Source of the DNA: Hyalella azteca
Taxonomy: Eukaryota; Arthropoda; Malacostraca; Amphipoda; Hyalellidae
Direction of reading: 5' to 3'
Length of the DNA: 64,000 nt
NCBI RefSeq assembly: GCF_000764305.2
Contig: NW_025934708.1
Coordinates: forward strand, 1,656-65,655
Position 1 is the stretch's first letter. Each line of letters opens with the position of its first letter. This document shows, one piece after another, positions 19,884-30,573 of this stretch. The notes below the pieces were generated by a model that saw nothing but the letters and a program-made list of their open reading frames with translations, was not told the DNA's origin and did not search any database. Position numbers and translations under genes: made by a program.

Positions 19884-20069
19884 ATGGTTCAACAGGAAGA
19901 TAATTTTTCAAAAAATAACTATAAAGCAGAGAAAGGAATCATGGGTCAAGCTGTTTGTGGTGCTCCTCCCCTCTCTGATCCCCCCTCACCAGGCTCACCC
20001 ATGGCTTCTGTTGAGAGTAACGGCAACAACCCGAGCTCTCCGTGTGAACGCACAGCTGCTGAAGTTCAG
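19884..20069 (+). CDS. NEMO-like gene, first coding exon
   Basis: Preceded by ttttacag|aaattttcaaa and then ATG, so an untranslated upstream exon is likely. Encodes 62 residues starting [12 protein letters not shown], rich in Pro, Ser and Asn ([18 protein letters not shown]) and probably disordered. Donor CAG|GTTATA. Confidence 0.8.
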
Positions 20070-23000
20070 GTTATACTTTGTGAACTATTAAGCTGTTAGT
20101 TCTTGACTCAAACTGCAGGAATACCAAATAGATACAGTAGATGGATTGTTTTACTGTTTTTTTTTCAGCAGAATATCCTTTTCTCATATTTTTAACCTGC
20201 TTATATGTTTTTTATGGTTCTCTTCAAAATTGTAGATTAGATATTGAGGTTTACATTAGATAATAAATGTTCCTTCTCATCAGACTGAAAGCAGTTGGAA
20301 AATTTAATTTGCTTATTTACTCATTTACCCTAGTAGATGTCAAAGATTTAAATTTTTTTCTTGAAGGATGGTAAAATAAATGGTCATGTATTTTCAGGAA
20401 ACTCTGTCAAGTTTGTCAGCAGTTGATGGGGTCTCAAAAGAAGACCTGATTGCCAAGCTCCGTACTGTTGTCACTAAGAACCTGGAGCTAAAAGGTAGGC
20501 AACGGCTTTACAATTTCACCCACACACACTCTATTTTTAGTTCAATTTAATATGTTTGTAGAATTATAATAATTTGCTGCAAAAATAATTGTTAGTATTG
20601 TTTGACATTAACTAAACAGTTTAATAAAGTTCTCATTTTACACCAAAGGATGGCCATGAGGGAAAATGAACCATGATTTTCCATCCTTCATACCTTATCT
20701 TTTCTTTTATTGTGTCAAAAATATTCTCTCACCCTTCAAATGTACACAAGCCTACAAGTTGAAATCATGATAGTCATGGTATGCAAATGTGGGATGGATT
20801 TAAACACATTTTTTGTTGTATATTAAAACTCCTATTTTTAAACAAGTCAGAAAATGTTTGTTTGATCAGTGGCTAAGAAAATGACAGTGGCAGAATTTAC
20901 TACGTCAATTAAACTTCTTCAATATATATAGTATATATTTATTTTTATGTGGTTCTGATCTCACTTCAGAGTCTCGGACACAATAACATCCATTAAATAT
21001 GAATGATGTAACTGAAGTTTTCCAGGCCTTCAGTTATCTATGGTGCACAATTGTTTTACTCTTAAAACAGAAACTCTGGCGCAAAATAATCTTGCCTTAC
21101 GCCATCAACTTGCATTGGTGGTGCGCTGGAGTCAGCAGTCCCAGCTGCAGAAACAGCAACAGCACCAAAATTTATCCAGGGCTGCCATGCAGATCTCTGC
21201 TCTGCAGCATGAAAATGCTGCTCTGAAGAGTGCAGCCAAGGTAAATGGGGTCAATTTTGAGCTGGATTGCAATGATATTTCTCAATGATTTTCTTGTAGT
21301 TGGATGAAATTGAATGTTCTTTTCTTGAAATTTAATGTTCTGCTCATGTTGTTGCAGAGAACTTTCATTTCATTGCAGTGTATTTGTTAATGGATAGTTG
21401 TAATTAAAAAATTATTCTTGTTAACTGTTGAAGCTGTTCTAAACATTAACTGCTGATTAGCGTGATGGAGCGGCCAGTGGAGGGGATTGCAGTGCAGAGA
21501 TATTGGCTTTGCAAGCTCGCCTGTCATCCGCTGTGCAGCAAATGCAGCAGCTGCAGCAAGAAAAAGACAAGATGGACGCTCTCAGAGCTAGACTGGAGGG
21601 AGACATCACTCTTCTTAAGGTCTGCTGATAAACTCCATTAAATTTAAATATAATAATTATTTGATCAGTTCCTACATTTCATTAAGAAAGAAATGAACTA
21701 ATTTCCTTTTGTGGTAGAAATTTTCAAAGTATCTATTTTCATTTACAATTATTCTACTTTTGTATAATTGAGATTGTAAAAGACCAAATGTTTTCATTGG
21801 GTACTTCAATTTGTCTCGACTTTGAGCTGGCAATTAGTGTTCATACATTTCATTAAGAAAGAAATAAATAAATTCCCTTCTGTGATAGAAATTTTCAAAG
21901 TATCTATTTTCATATACAATTATTCTACTTTTGTATAATTGAGATTGTAAAAGACCAAATATTTTCATTGGGTTCTTGAATTTGTCTCGACTTTGAGCTG
22001 GCAATTAGTGTTCATACATTTCATTAGGAAAGAAATAAACAAATTCTCTTCTGTGGTAGAAATTTTCAAAGTATCTATTTTCATTTACAATTATTCTACT
22101 TTTGAATAATTGAGATTGTAAAAGACCAAATATTTTCATTGGGTACTTCAATTTGTCTCAACTTTGAGCTTGCAATTAGTGTATTGCAGCATTTCCTTGA
22201 GCAGTGTGATATAAGCACCCTCCGACGTGACCACGAGCGTTCTGAGATGGAGCGCTCACACTTGCAAGCCATCAACTCTAAGCTCAAGCAGCAGCTGCGC
22301 CTGCACCACATGTCGCTGCAAGACCAGCAGCACGGTGAGCGTCACAGTTTCTACTGAAATACAGCTGCTTCATACGTAGTAGTTTGTATTGTCTGGGAAT
22401 ATCGATGTGTTTCAAACGTTTCAGTACCGTATGTACTGCCAATACCACCAAAGAGAGCTGTATTGATCTTAGAAAAAATTCTGCTGAGAAAATTCTTTTA
22501 TCCTTGAACAAACATTATTATGATAAACTTTTTATTTATTACTAGTTGTAAATTAATAATTAAATCTTCCTTCGTTGACTTGCATTATCCAGCAGCTGGT
22601 GGCGAAGGTGACGAAGCCTCTAGTGAGTTGAACTCGACACTACAGAGAGAGGCGGAGGCAGCACGGGTGCAGGTTGAGGCTCTACAGTGCGACCTGCAGC
22701 GAGCGCGCCACAAAATAGCTTTGCTCGAGAGCGCCGCCGGTGCTTCCAAAATGGTGTGTACAACTGATTCAGGCTGCACGAATGTTAATTCAATGGGAAG
22801 AGATATTGCTACTCTTCCTTCTAATGATACTTCTTATTTTATGAAAATTTCAAAACAAATTTGTATCTCTTGCATGTTTCTCCTATCTGCGTTTTCTTTT
22901 ATGTGTTTTTTTATTAAAAGGTTGAACTTGCTAGTACTTCTACTGTTTATGGTTTATCGGATCCAAGTAAGGTTGAAAACATTGAATGATAAAATGATTT

Positions 23001-26000
23001 TTTTACGTTTGTGATTTTTCATTGTGCACTAAGATTAGTGTTATTGTTGTCTGATTCTTAGATTTTTTACTACATTTGAAGTGTTGAGTTTACTGCGAAT
23101 AATGAGAGTAGACAGCAATAATATCAATGGACTCCAAAATATAAAAATATTAAATTTCAGGATATGGGGATCCCTCTGGATCAGGTGAAGCTGCAGGAAG
23201 AAGCTTCTCTGCTGAAAGAAGACGTGAGTTATGACTGGAAGTGTCTTGTGTTTTGAGTATAATATATGAACGAATTGTTTCAATTTTGCGTCGTACCGTA
23301 ACTTTTTCTAATGAGATATTCTTTACTTTTGAGTTTGACTTGTATGGTTGCTGATAACATAAATGAAACGAGAGCCATACTTAGAGCCAAGATGGTCTAG
23401 AGATGCATCTTATACCAATATGCAAGAAAAATTACACTATCTTTACTAGACCCAGTACAGGAGCATACAGAGTATCCCCCACCATCAGCCTCTAGGCAGA
23501 GAGCGGAAAACCTCCACTGGATCTCCGCCGTGCGCAGCTCACTCTCTAGATGAATGTCCGCCTCGAACAACTACCATTATCTCCAATATGGCTCACTGTT
23601 ATGACCGAAAACCAAGCAAACCCATTTACTTACATTACATAATCTGAAGACTGCGGAACACTCTTTACAGCAGCACAGGTCCAAACGATGCTTGCTTGTT
23701 ACTTTTGAGGAAACTCCGAAGTTATGAATCCCCATCAGCACCTTCCCGCTAAAGTGCGCATTACAGGCAACCACCTGAAAAGCCTTTTCTTGAACCACGC
23801 AACTACAAAGCATGCAAACTCGACGCCATAAATACACTGACGGCACAAAATCGGATGGCGCGATGGGGTGTGCGGCTGCGACCGTCACAACAACATCGAG
23901 ACGAGTCTCAACGCATCAATTTACACCGAGGATCTATCTGGTATCCTTTGTGCCCTGGTCCTTATATATTAAAATCCCGGACAAGAATTCAAGATATTTG
24001 TTGACTCCGAAAGTGTAGTGCAAGCCCTGAGAATATACAAAGGCAAGTATCCCATCATCGGGGTAAACATGGCTGGACATATGGGGGTGCGGAGCAGCGA
24101 CAGCGCGGATGAGGCGGCGGTGTGCGCTGCTTCGTCAGACATGACTATTTATTTTAAGGACGTCCCATGCCACGACCACTATCCCCACATCAGGGTGTTC
24201 TCCATATGTGGCGCGAGCTGTGGCTGAACATGAGAAACAATAAACTGAGAACAATCAAGGACAGCATAGAGGAACAATAAACTGAGAACAATCAAGGACA
24301 GCATAGAGAAACAATAAACTGAGAACAATCAAGGACAGCATAGAGAAACAATAAACTGAAAACAATCGCAGACAGCATATCAGCATGGAGCTCGTTGGAC
24401 CAGAGATCTTGACGGATGAAGGTAGCGCACTCTTAACTGAGGATCGGTCATATGCGCCTCACCCACAGCTAATTGATTGAGCGCCGCCCTATACCATATT
24501 ATGACTGCGATGTCTGCCTGCTACTCCAGACAATACTGCGTCTTAGCAGTGTCCTAGCCACAGCGACATCCGACGAACTGTTACTCCAACACATCAGCCC
24601 TTCACCGCCAAGTCGTTCCTCAGAATGTTAAGGGCGGACCAGCGCAGCAACTTCGGAACCGACAACCTTGGACGATATTTGATAGAATGCAACCTACTTC
24701 CAGAGATCTAGCATGATCCCATGATAGCACCGCCTTGCGGCCATTTGCCGGGAAACTAATTGCTCCTAGCCCATCTCCCTGATCAAGCCCCACTTGCTCG
24801 ACAATGGAGTTTTTATATGAAGCCGAAGCAGACTCTCGCTCCATGAACAGAGAATCTACCGCCCAACCCCTGCACCTAAAGGGATAAGGCTGCAAGCCTT
24901 TAAGACGGAAGAAATCAAATACTACTGACGTAACTGAAGATGGTACTTCCGGCGCGAGTTAGATAGCTATCTGAAGCGCTAGCAAACCTTCCACTACTAC
25001 TGGTACTACATCAAACGAGCATCAAACATGCTTCTTGTCACAAGACAACGAATGCTATGCATTTAATATATTATCAGACCATAATAGTTTTATTCAAACC
25101 TTCATCATCAAAATGAATGTCATTTTGAGTTTTGTTGTACCATTTTTGAACTAATAGGATGTTATTTTTAACGAATTGTAAAGGTTGAGGTGCTGGAGAA
25201 GACGCTGGCTGCAGAGCGCATCAAGTTGGCCGAGGAGCGGCAGGAGAGGAGCAAGGCAGCGGCCGAGGTGACTGCGCTGCGCACGGAGCTACAGGAAGCG
25301 AGGGACGTAATCCACCGCAACTCCAACACTGACCAGTACTACCAGGCCAAGGTGCGGCAAGCATCCTACATGTTATTACTTTTATTTCTGCTATTCACGT
25401 TATTAAATACAATTATAATCGTTATAAGTTCTACTTAGTCATGCGCCTGTCTGTGGTGCTAGTTCAAGGTTTATTTAGCAAACGCGTGTAGTGAACAATA
25501 AAATTGTATTAGATGAGTTGTGGATTAGATTTTGGACGATATCCAAAGAAAATATTATATTTCATTGCTTCTTAGACACAAATGATTCACAATAAATTCG
25601 AAGACTTGTCTATTAACATTTTGAATGATTGCAAAAGAGGACATCTTGTTCAGTTGACTTAACTCGCGTAATTTTCAGATAAAAAGCATCAACGAGCAGC
25701 ACGACGCGGTCACTGCCAAGCTTTTGTCCTACGAGGAACTTCTTTCGGCCAAGAACGATGAGCTGGCCAAGCTGAAGAAAGACTGCGGGCAAGCCAAGGC
25801 GAAGCTGGCGGAGTTCCAGAGCGAGGGAGAAACTATCTCCATTCTGCGAGCTCAGGTAAGCGCGGGGTGTTGATGCTGCCAGCTCAGGTAAGCGCGGCGT
25901 GTTGATGTTGCCAGCTCAGGTAAGCAAGCTCAGGTAAGCGCGGCGTGTTGATGTTACGAGCTCAGGTAAGCGCGGCGTGTTGATGTTGCCAGCTCAGGTA

Positions 26001-29000
26001 AGCGCTGCGTGTTGATGTTGCCAGCTCAGGTAAGCGCGGCGTGCTGATGTTACGAGCTCAGGTAAGCGCGGCGTGTTGATGTTGTCAGCTCAACTAAGCA
26101 CGGCTTTCGTGTTTAATACAAGCCAAGTGTTGATGTGTTAATGTTAGTAGATTGCAGACTGAACCTAAGTTGATTGTGACGTAATTTAGTCGAGCGAGGA
26201 TGCGTGCAAGCTTCCCCAAGCATATTTCGTGCTATATACTTCATCTCTGTCGGCTGTTTCTCATGATCGTTTCTTGCCTCCATTGTTTTTGAAATGGGTT
26301 CGATAGTCAGCTTTTCTTTTCTGATATATAAATATCTTAATAACACGAACACATTTAATTTTCATCTCTTGCACCAGAAGTTTGATTTTATATTCGAACC
26401 GTTCACGGTTTTGACATGAAACGAATCGCTATTTGAGTGTTTGTTCGCCAGTACCTAGTGAGCTTAGAATATAAATTGATAATAGTGACAGTTCAATGAT
26501 AAAGTATTGTCTACGTTACCTGGAACGTGAAGCAGGGCAGGTTCATTTCACTAAAAACTTAAAAGCAAAGAAAACTCCACATAAATTCATAGTATCTTTA
26601 AAGAAAACGTTTACTTTAAATATACTATAAATTTTTGTAGAGTTTTCTTTGCTTTTAAGTTTTTAGTGAATTTGCGATTCAAGCGAACGAGTGACATTAT
26701 TACTTTTATAGGTTCATTAACACGTTTTTCTTTACTCAGCTTCGCGTTTGTTTGTTTGTTTGTTGTTAACATTGATAACGAAAATTAGCCCACTTCTGAT
26801 TGCTCTAGAGATCTGAAATTCGGCATGCAGGCTATTTTCGCCTAACAATTTCAGATACAATCATAAAAACTAGCAATTAGAGACCTAAATTAGCTTAATT
26901 GACTAAAGTATATATATACCTATAGTATATATATAGTGTGGCGTGCGGGCGCTGACGTTATAGACGAGCAGGTGCTGACGCTGTGTATCATCGATACGTA
27001 CGTCAAGTCATACTTAATCAAGTCTTAATCGTTTTTCTTGTGGACTAAAAAGTAGAAAATAAAATACTTAAAAAAACTTTCTAAAGAACCACGTTTTTCT
27101 TGTGGACTAAAAAGTAGAAAATAAATTATGGCTCGCCCCAAAAAACGTGGGTCGGGCTGTACGTTCACTATCAAATTTTCAAAATTCCTGTATTGTGTGC
27201 TTTTCGCTTTAATCATAAATCTGCCCGACACACGTTTTTTGGGGGCGAGCCATAATTTATTTTCTACTTTTTAGTCCACAAGAAAAACGTGGTTTTTTAA
27301 AAAGTTTTTTTTAAGTATTTTATTTTAATGTTGGAACAGGTGGAGGTGTACCAGGGCGACTTCCGTGCTGAGCGGGAGGCGCGTGAAGCGTTGGCGAGCG
27401 AGCGCGAGCAGCTGCGCGACGACATCAGGCAGCTGCAGCACCGCAACACGCAGCTGCTGGACGAGCTACAGGCCGCCCAGCACGTCACTTACTCGGCTAG
27501 GTAACATATCGGCAGTAGTACATATCGGCTAGGTGCATACATATTGGCTAGGTAACATATCGGCAGTACGGTAGTACATATCGGCTAGGTGCATACATAT
27601 TGGCTAGGTAACATATCGGCTAGGGGCATACATATTGGCTGTAACATGGTTGAGCAATATCCTCATGCAGCTGTAAGGGGAACACGCAGCTGCTGGACGA
27701 GCCATAGGCCGCCCAGCACGTCACTTACTCGGCTAGGTAACATATTGGCAGTAGTACATATTGGCTGTAACATGGATGGACAATTTCCTCATGGAGCTGT
27801 AAGGGGCTAGGGGCTTGTCCAGGCTTGGAACATGTGAATGAAAAAAATAGTGTATTGCAAGAAGAGACTTATCGTCAATTTTACGTCTGGAGCGAAATAG
27901 CCATGCCGTTATTGGCTTAATCTATACTTTTTGGAGAAGGTACTATGGGAGCAAACACTTTGCAGAAGAAGAGTGTCATTTTCTTCCGAAAATATTCTGT
28001 CTTTGACTTGGCAGCCAAAGCAAAAATAAAGATTTCTTGACAGTTTGAAGCAATATTTTTCATAAGTGAGCGAGACCTCTCTGGATATATGGATAGCCGG
28101 TAATGGGCGAAGGCCTGATAGTACAACGTTACGTAGCTTTCAGAAAGACGAGGTCTGGTTAACCACTTAAGTAGTGACTTTAAGTAGTGGTAGTAGTAGT
28201 GACTTTACAATTAACATCAGTTTGTCATCGTGATTGTTTTTGGTCTACAGAAAGAGCGGTTCTCGGGCTGGGTCTCAGGAGCCCCAAGAGTCCCTGACGC
28301 CGCCACCGTCGCTGAGCATCACCAGCCGCGGGGGCGACGCTACAGGAGCGCTGTCCCTGGACCAGCTCTCGCACAACCTGGAGACTAGGGTGCGGGTGAC
28401 GTCATAACCTTCTTGTTTATCATAGAATTCATTTACATGAATACTGACACTAATTAGCATTTTGTTCGTTTATTTCTCAGTGAGAACGGCTCTCTTGGTT
28501 GATCGCGCCATTGTATGGTCACCGCCATTTCGTTGGACGCAGAATAACAAATAACCATACATTAATATTTTTTAGACGCCAGTATTTATTGTAGTTCGAA
28601 GTACATTACGAGTTGCACGTTGGAATGAAGTGTCTAAGCACAATCTAGATATGAGGGTTTTGCTACCTACTTCGCTTTGAGACCCTTATAAATGTAACGT
28701 AACTCTGTTGTACTAACTCGGGTACAATCACGTGAACCAACCTTCGTTTCGAAAAATAACGGCGTGGCGATTATTTCACGAAATGGACAAAAACTCTTCA
28801 CGGAAACTGAGAACATTACCTCTGAAGGCATCATCGAAATTTGAGTAGCACGCTGCACAACGTGTGTGTAAGTCGAAGTATTTTGCGCTTAACTCTCAAC
28901 GATATATTCTATCAGATTAATTTCGAATCACGGCTAACTAGCAGGTTAGCACGGCGGTGCCGGGCTCTATAATTCCTGCAATTTTGGAATCGTGCCAATT

Positions 29001-30573
29001 CTTTTGTTCTTAAAATATAATATAAATATAGTAAAGCTTAAGTGTGCTAATTAAACTATCTGTTCAAGCCAACATTTGACATGGAACATATACCAAGTAT
29101 CTGACTCGTACGAAAACATATTTTACTCCATCAAAGGTAAAATTTTCAGAATTTCCAGAATCATTCTTAAATTTTCGACTTTCCCATCCAATCCTTGCCT
29201 CCCAGTTTTGTACTGCCTTTTCATTCTCCCACATAAATGAATTTTCAGGTCCAGGAAATATCCCCGACACGATAAGTATCGTGGATACGCGCTCGAACAG
29301 CCCATATATACAGTGGGGGGAAATAAATATTCGTACACTTGAAAAATCGTATTTTAATGTATGTTAGTACACAAACTGAACAGGAAAAGTGATTTAAATT
29401 ATGTATAGAGACGCATAGTATTCAAAAATACTATCAAAAGAAATTAAATCTCAATGCAACAGCTTTTTGGGAAAAGGTTCTTTGGACGGACGAAACAAAA
29501 ATTGAGCTTTTCGGTCGAAATTATCGTCGCAATGTGTGGAGGAAAGACGGTGAGTTTGGTGTGAGTGAGTGAGTTTGGTGAGTTTGGTGTGTAAAGTTTG
29601 GTGGTGGCAACATCATGATCTGGGGCTGTTTCTCCGCAAAAGGTGTTGGTAACATGTCACTTATAGATGGTAGGATGAATGCTGCAAACTACCAGAGCAT
29701 CCTGGAAAATAATTTTACGACTTCTGTTGAGAAACTAGAGCTACCTGGTGATTGGATTTTCTAGCAGGATAACGATCCTAAGCACACTGCAAGATCCACA
29801 AAGAAATGGTTCGCTGATAGAAATGTACACGTTATGGAATGGCCAAGCCAGTCGCCGGACTAAAATCCGATTGAAAATTTGTGGCGGTATTTGAAGATTC
29901 TAATTAAGAAAAGGCCCCCAACAAACATTGAGAATCTAAAGGTGGTGTGCCAAGAAGAATGGTATAAAATACCAGTCAGCATCTGCAAATCATTGGTCGA
30001 GACGTATAGAAATAGACTGGTGTCTGTTGAGCTGAATAAAGGGTATTCAACCAAGTATTAAATTAAAATAATGCGGATTTATTGTTTTGTACGAATACTT
30101 TTTTCACCCCGAAAAGTGAACATGTTGCATTGTTTTTTGTTGCATTGAGATTTAATTTCTTTTGATAGTATTTTTGAATACTATGCGTCTCTATACATAA
30201 TTTAAATCACTTTTCCTGTTAAGTTTGTGTACTTACATACATTAAAATACGATTTTTCAAGTGTACGAATATTTATTTCCCCCCACTGTATGTGCGACTC
30301 AAGCCAAGCTTCAGACACAAACATTGACGAATTTAACTAAGATTATACATTTCATTCAACTCATCACTTTTTCGTCTGTTAGGAACCTCTTTCATCAATT
30401 CGGTTAAAAACCCCCAAGCCATTAAAAATTTTTGTGAGCAGGACGGCGAGAGGAGCAAGGCGAACGAGGAGGTGTTGGATGAATCGCTATTTTATTGCCC
30501 CAAGTGCAATAAGTCCTTCGCTGAGCTCAGGCCACTGGAGGAACACGTCAATCGCTGCCTCGATGAAGATTGA
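19884..30573 (+). CDS. NEMO/optineurin-family ubiquitin-binding adaptor, gene span
   Basis: Homologue of IKK-gamma (IKBKG/NEMO, Drosophila kenny) and optineurin, scaffold proteins that bind Met1/Lys63 ubiquitin chains in NF-kB/Imd-type signalling or selective autophagy. Twelve exons join in phase: 19884-20069, 20398-20494, 21071-21240, 21461-21619, 22190-22334, 22593-22753, 23161-23223, 25184-25351, 25679-25855, 27340-27500, 28251-28389, 30442-30573, giving 585 residues. In order they encode a low-complexity N-terminus (1-62), a NEMO N-terminal coil (about 79-115; [19 protein letters not shown]), long coiled coils rich in Gln/Glu, a UBAN motif ([14 protein letters not shown], 445-458), a Pro/Ser linker and a CX2CX12HX3C zinc finger (561-581). 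The length is close to human optineurin (577) and well above NEMO (419). A LIR motif was not found by eye. Which of the two paralogues it corresponds to functionally is unresolved. Confidence 0.92.
21670..22189 (+). repeat. 171-bp tandem array ending at the exon 5 splice acceptor
   Basis: Three copies with exact 171-bp spacing (the catttcatta landmark at 21675, 21846 and 22017) fill the intron between exons 4 and 5. Each contains gaaattttcaaagtatctat, a ttgtataattgagattgtaa block and ctttgagctggcaattagtg. The last copy ends gcaattagtgtattgcag|CATTTCCTTGAG, the functional acceptor. The earlier copies read gcaattagtgttcata|catttcattaag there, which resembles a decayed version of the same boundary. 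Confidence 0.9.
22593..22753 (+). CDS. NEMO-like gene exon 6 with tandem NAGNAG acceptor
   Basis: The acceptor reads ttatccag|cag|CTGG. Splicing at either AG keeps frame and adds or drops a single Ala. The exon encodes [20 protein letters not shown], then [34 protein letters not shown], a coiled-coil segment. Donor ATG|GTGTGT. Confidence 0.85.
23390..24900 (+). mobile_element. RNase H-bearing LINE fragment (I/jockey-like)
   Basis: The insert lies in the NEMO-like intron between exons 7 and 8. It shows an RNase H1 domain in broken frames: [20 protein letters not shown], then [19 protein letters not shown], then [18 protein letters not shown]. These are followed by [15 protein letters not shown] and [17 protein letters not shown], the usual tail after RNase H in I-type non-LTR elements. 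Several frameshifts and stops make it inactive. The RT part is not recognisable. Confidence 0.8.
24234..24383 (+). repeat. 37-bp tandem repeat within the LINE fragment
   Basis: The unit aacaataaactgagaacaat plus caaggacagcatagaga starts at 24236, 24273, 24310 and 24347, giving four copies at exact 37-bp steps. The unit codes for [11 protein letters not shown], and because 37 is not divisible by three each copy shifts the frame. The expansion therefore postdates loss of function or caused it. Confidence 0.93.
25679..25855 (+). CDS. NEMO-like gene exon 9 (coil leading into UBAN)
   Basis: Acceptor ttttcag, 177 nt in phase 0, donor CTCAG|GTAAGC. Encodes [59 protein letters not shown]. In NEMO and optineurin this coil runs directly into the UBAN helix. 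Its donor is the first member of a nine-unit array. Confidence 0.9.
25851..26110 (+). repeat. 32-bp array of strong splice donors after exon 9
   Basis: The unit ctcag|gtaagcgcggcg followed by tgttgatgttgccag is repeated. CTCAG|GTAAGC donors occur at 25856, 25888, 25920, 25934, 25966, 25998, 26030 and 26062, with a ninth unit decayed to ctcaactaagc. All steps are 32 bp except one of 14. Retaining any unit gives VSAGC then TGA, which truncates the protein just before the UBAN motif. Confidence 0.95.
26548..26670. repeat. Inverted repeat, about 30-bp arms
   Basis: tcactaaaaacttaaaagca (26548 onward) is mirrored at 26640-26670 (ttgcttttaagtttttagtg), with a loop of about 60 AT-rich bases. It has the form of a small foldback element within the NEMO-like intron 9. 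Confidence 0.85.
27059..27325. mobile_element. Foldback element abutting the UBAN exon
   Basis: The arms 27059-27157 and 27231-27325 are near-perfect inverted copies: acttaaaaaaactttctaaa, accacgtttttcttgtggac, taaaaagtagaaaataaatt, atggctcgcc. The loop is about 70 bp. A partial extra arm lies at 27031-27065. The outer end stops 14 bases before the 3' splice site at 27339. The T-rich tract in front of the UBAN exon (ttttttaaaaagtttttttt) is therefore part of the element. A related, more diverged copy is at 45245-45640. Confidence 0.85.
27340..27500 (+). CDS. NEMO-like gene exon 10 (UBAN ubiquitin-binding motif)
   Basis: Acceptor ggaacag, donor GCTAG|GTAACA, 161 nt. Encodes [53 protein letters not shown]. 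The DFRAER core aligns with DFHAER of optineurin and DFQAER of NEMO, including the Asp, Phe and Glu residues that contact linear ubiquitin in the family (Asp449, Phe450, Glu453 here). This is the most diagnostic exon of the gene. Confidence 0.95.
27490..27800 (+). repeat. Duplicated exon 10 end and donor-site array
   Basis: ggctag|gtaacatatcggc is repeated with gtgcatacatattggctagg spacers from 27495 to about 27640. A second complete copy of the exon 10 end (aacacgcagctgctggacga through tcacttactcggctag|gtaac) lies at 27681-27745. The flanking texts ctgtaacatggttgagcaat and ctgtaacatggatggacaat also repeat. Reading past the first donor gives AGG TAA, a stop. Confidence 0.9.
28251..28389 (+). 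CDS. NEMO-like gene exon 11 (linker)
   Basis: Acceptor ctacag, 139 nt, donor AGG|GTGCGG. Encodes [46 protein letters not shown], a Ser/Pro-rich linker between the UBAN coil and the zinc finger, comparable in position to the Pro-rich region of NEMO. Confidence 0.85.
28400..29300. other. NEMO-like intron 11, 5' part; nothing recognised
   Basis: AT-rich intron sequence. Short open frames on the minus strand (28667-28858, 29064-29270) match no family. Confidence 0.45.
29311..30288 (+). mobile_element. Tc1-like transposon, inactive, complete ends
   Basis: Flanked by TA on both sides with inverted ends CAGTGGGGGGAAATAAATAT and long terminal repeats (gaaaaatcgtattttaatgt). Encodes the catalytic part of a Tc1 transposase: [56 protein letters not shown], i.e. 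the D, D and E of a DD34E site. The N-terminal DNA-binding domain is missing and stops occur before QDND and in SPD*NPIE. Length is 978 bp. It sits in the last NEMO-like intron. Confidence 0.93.
30442..30573 (+). CDS. NEMO-like gene terminal exon (zinc finger)
   Basis: Acceptor gagcag, 132 nt including TGA. Encodes [18 protein letters not shown], then [25 protein letters not shown]. Cys561, Cys564, His577 and Cys581 form CX2CX12HX3C, exactly the spacing of the NEMO and optineurin C-terminal ubiquitin-binding fingers. Confidence 0.95.
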   Translation, partial: DGERSKANEEVLDESLFYCPKCNKSFAELRPLEEHVNRCLDED

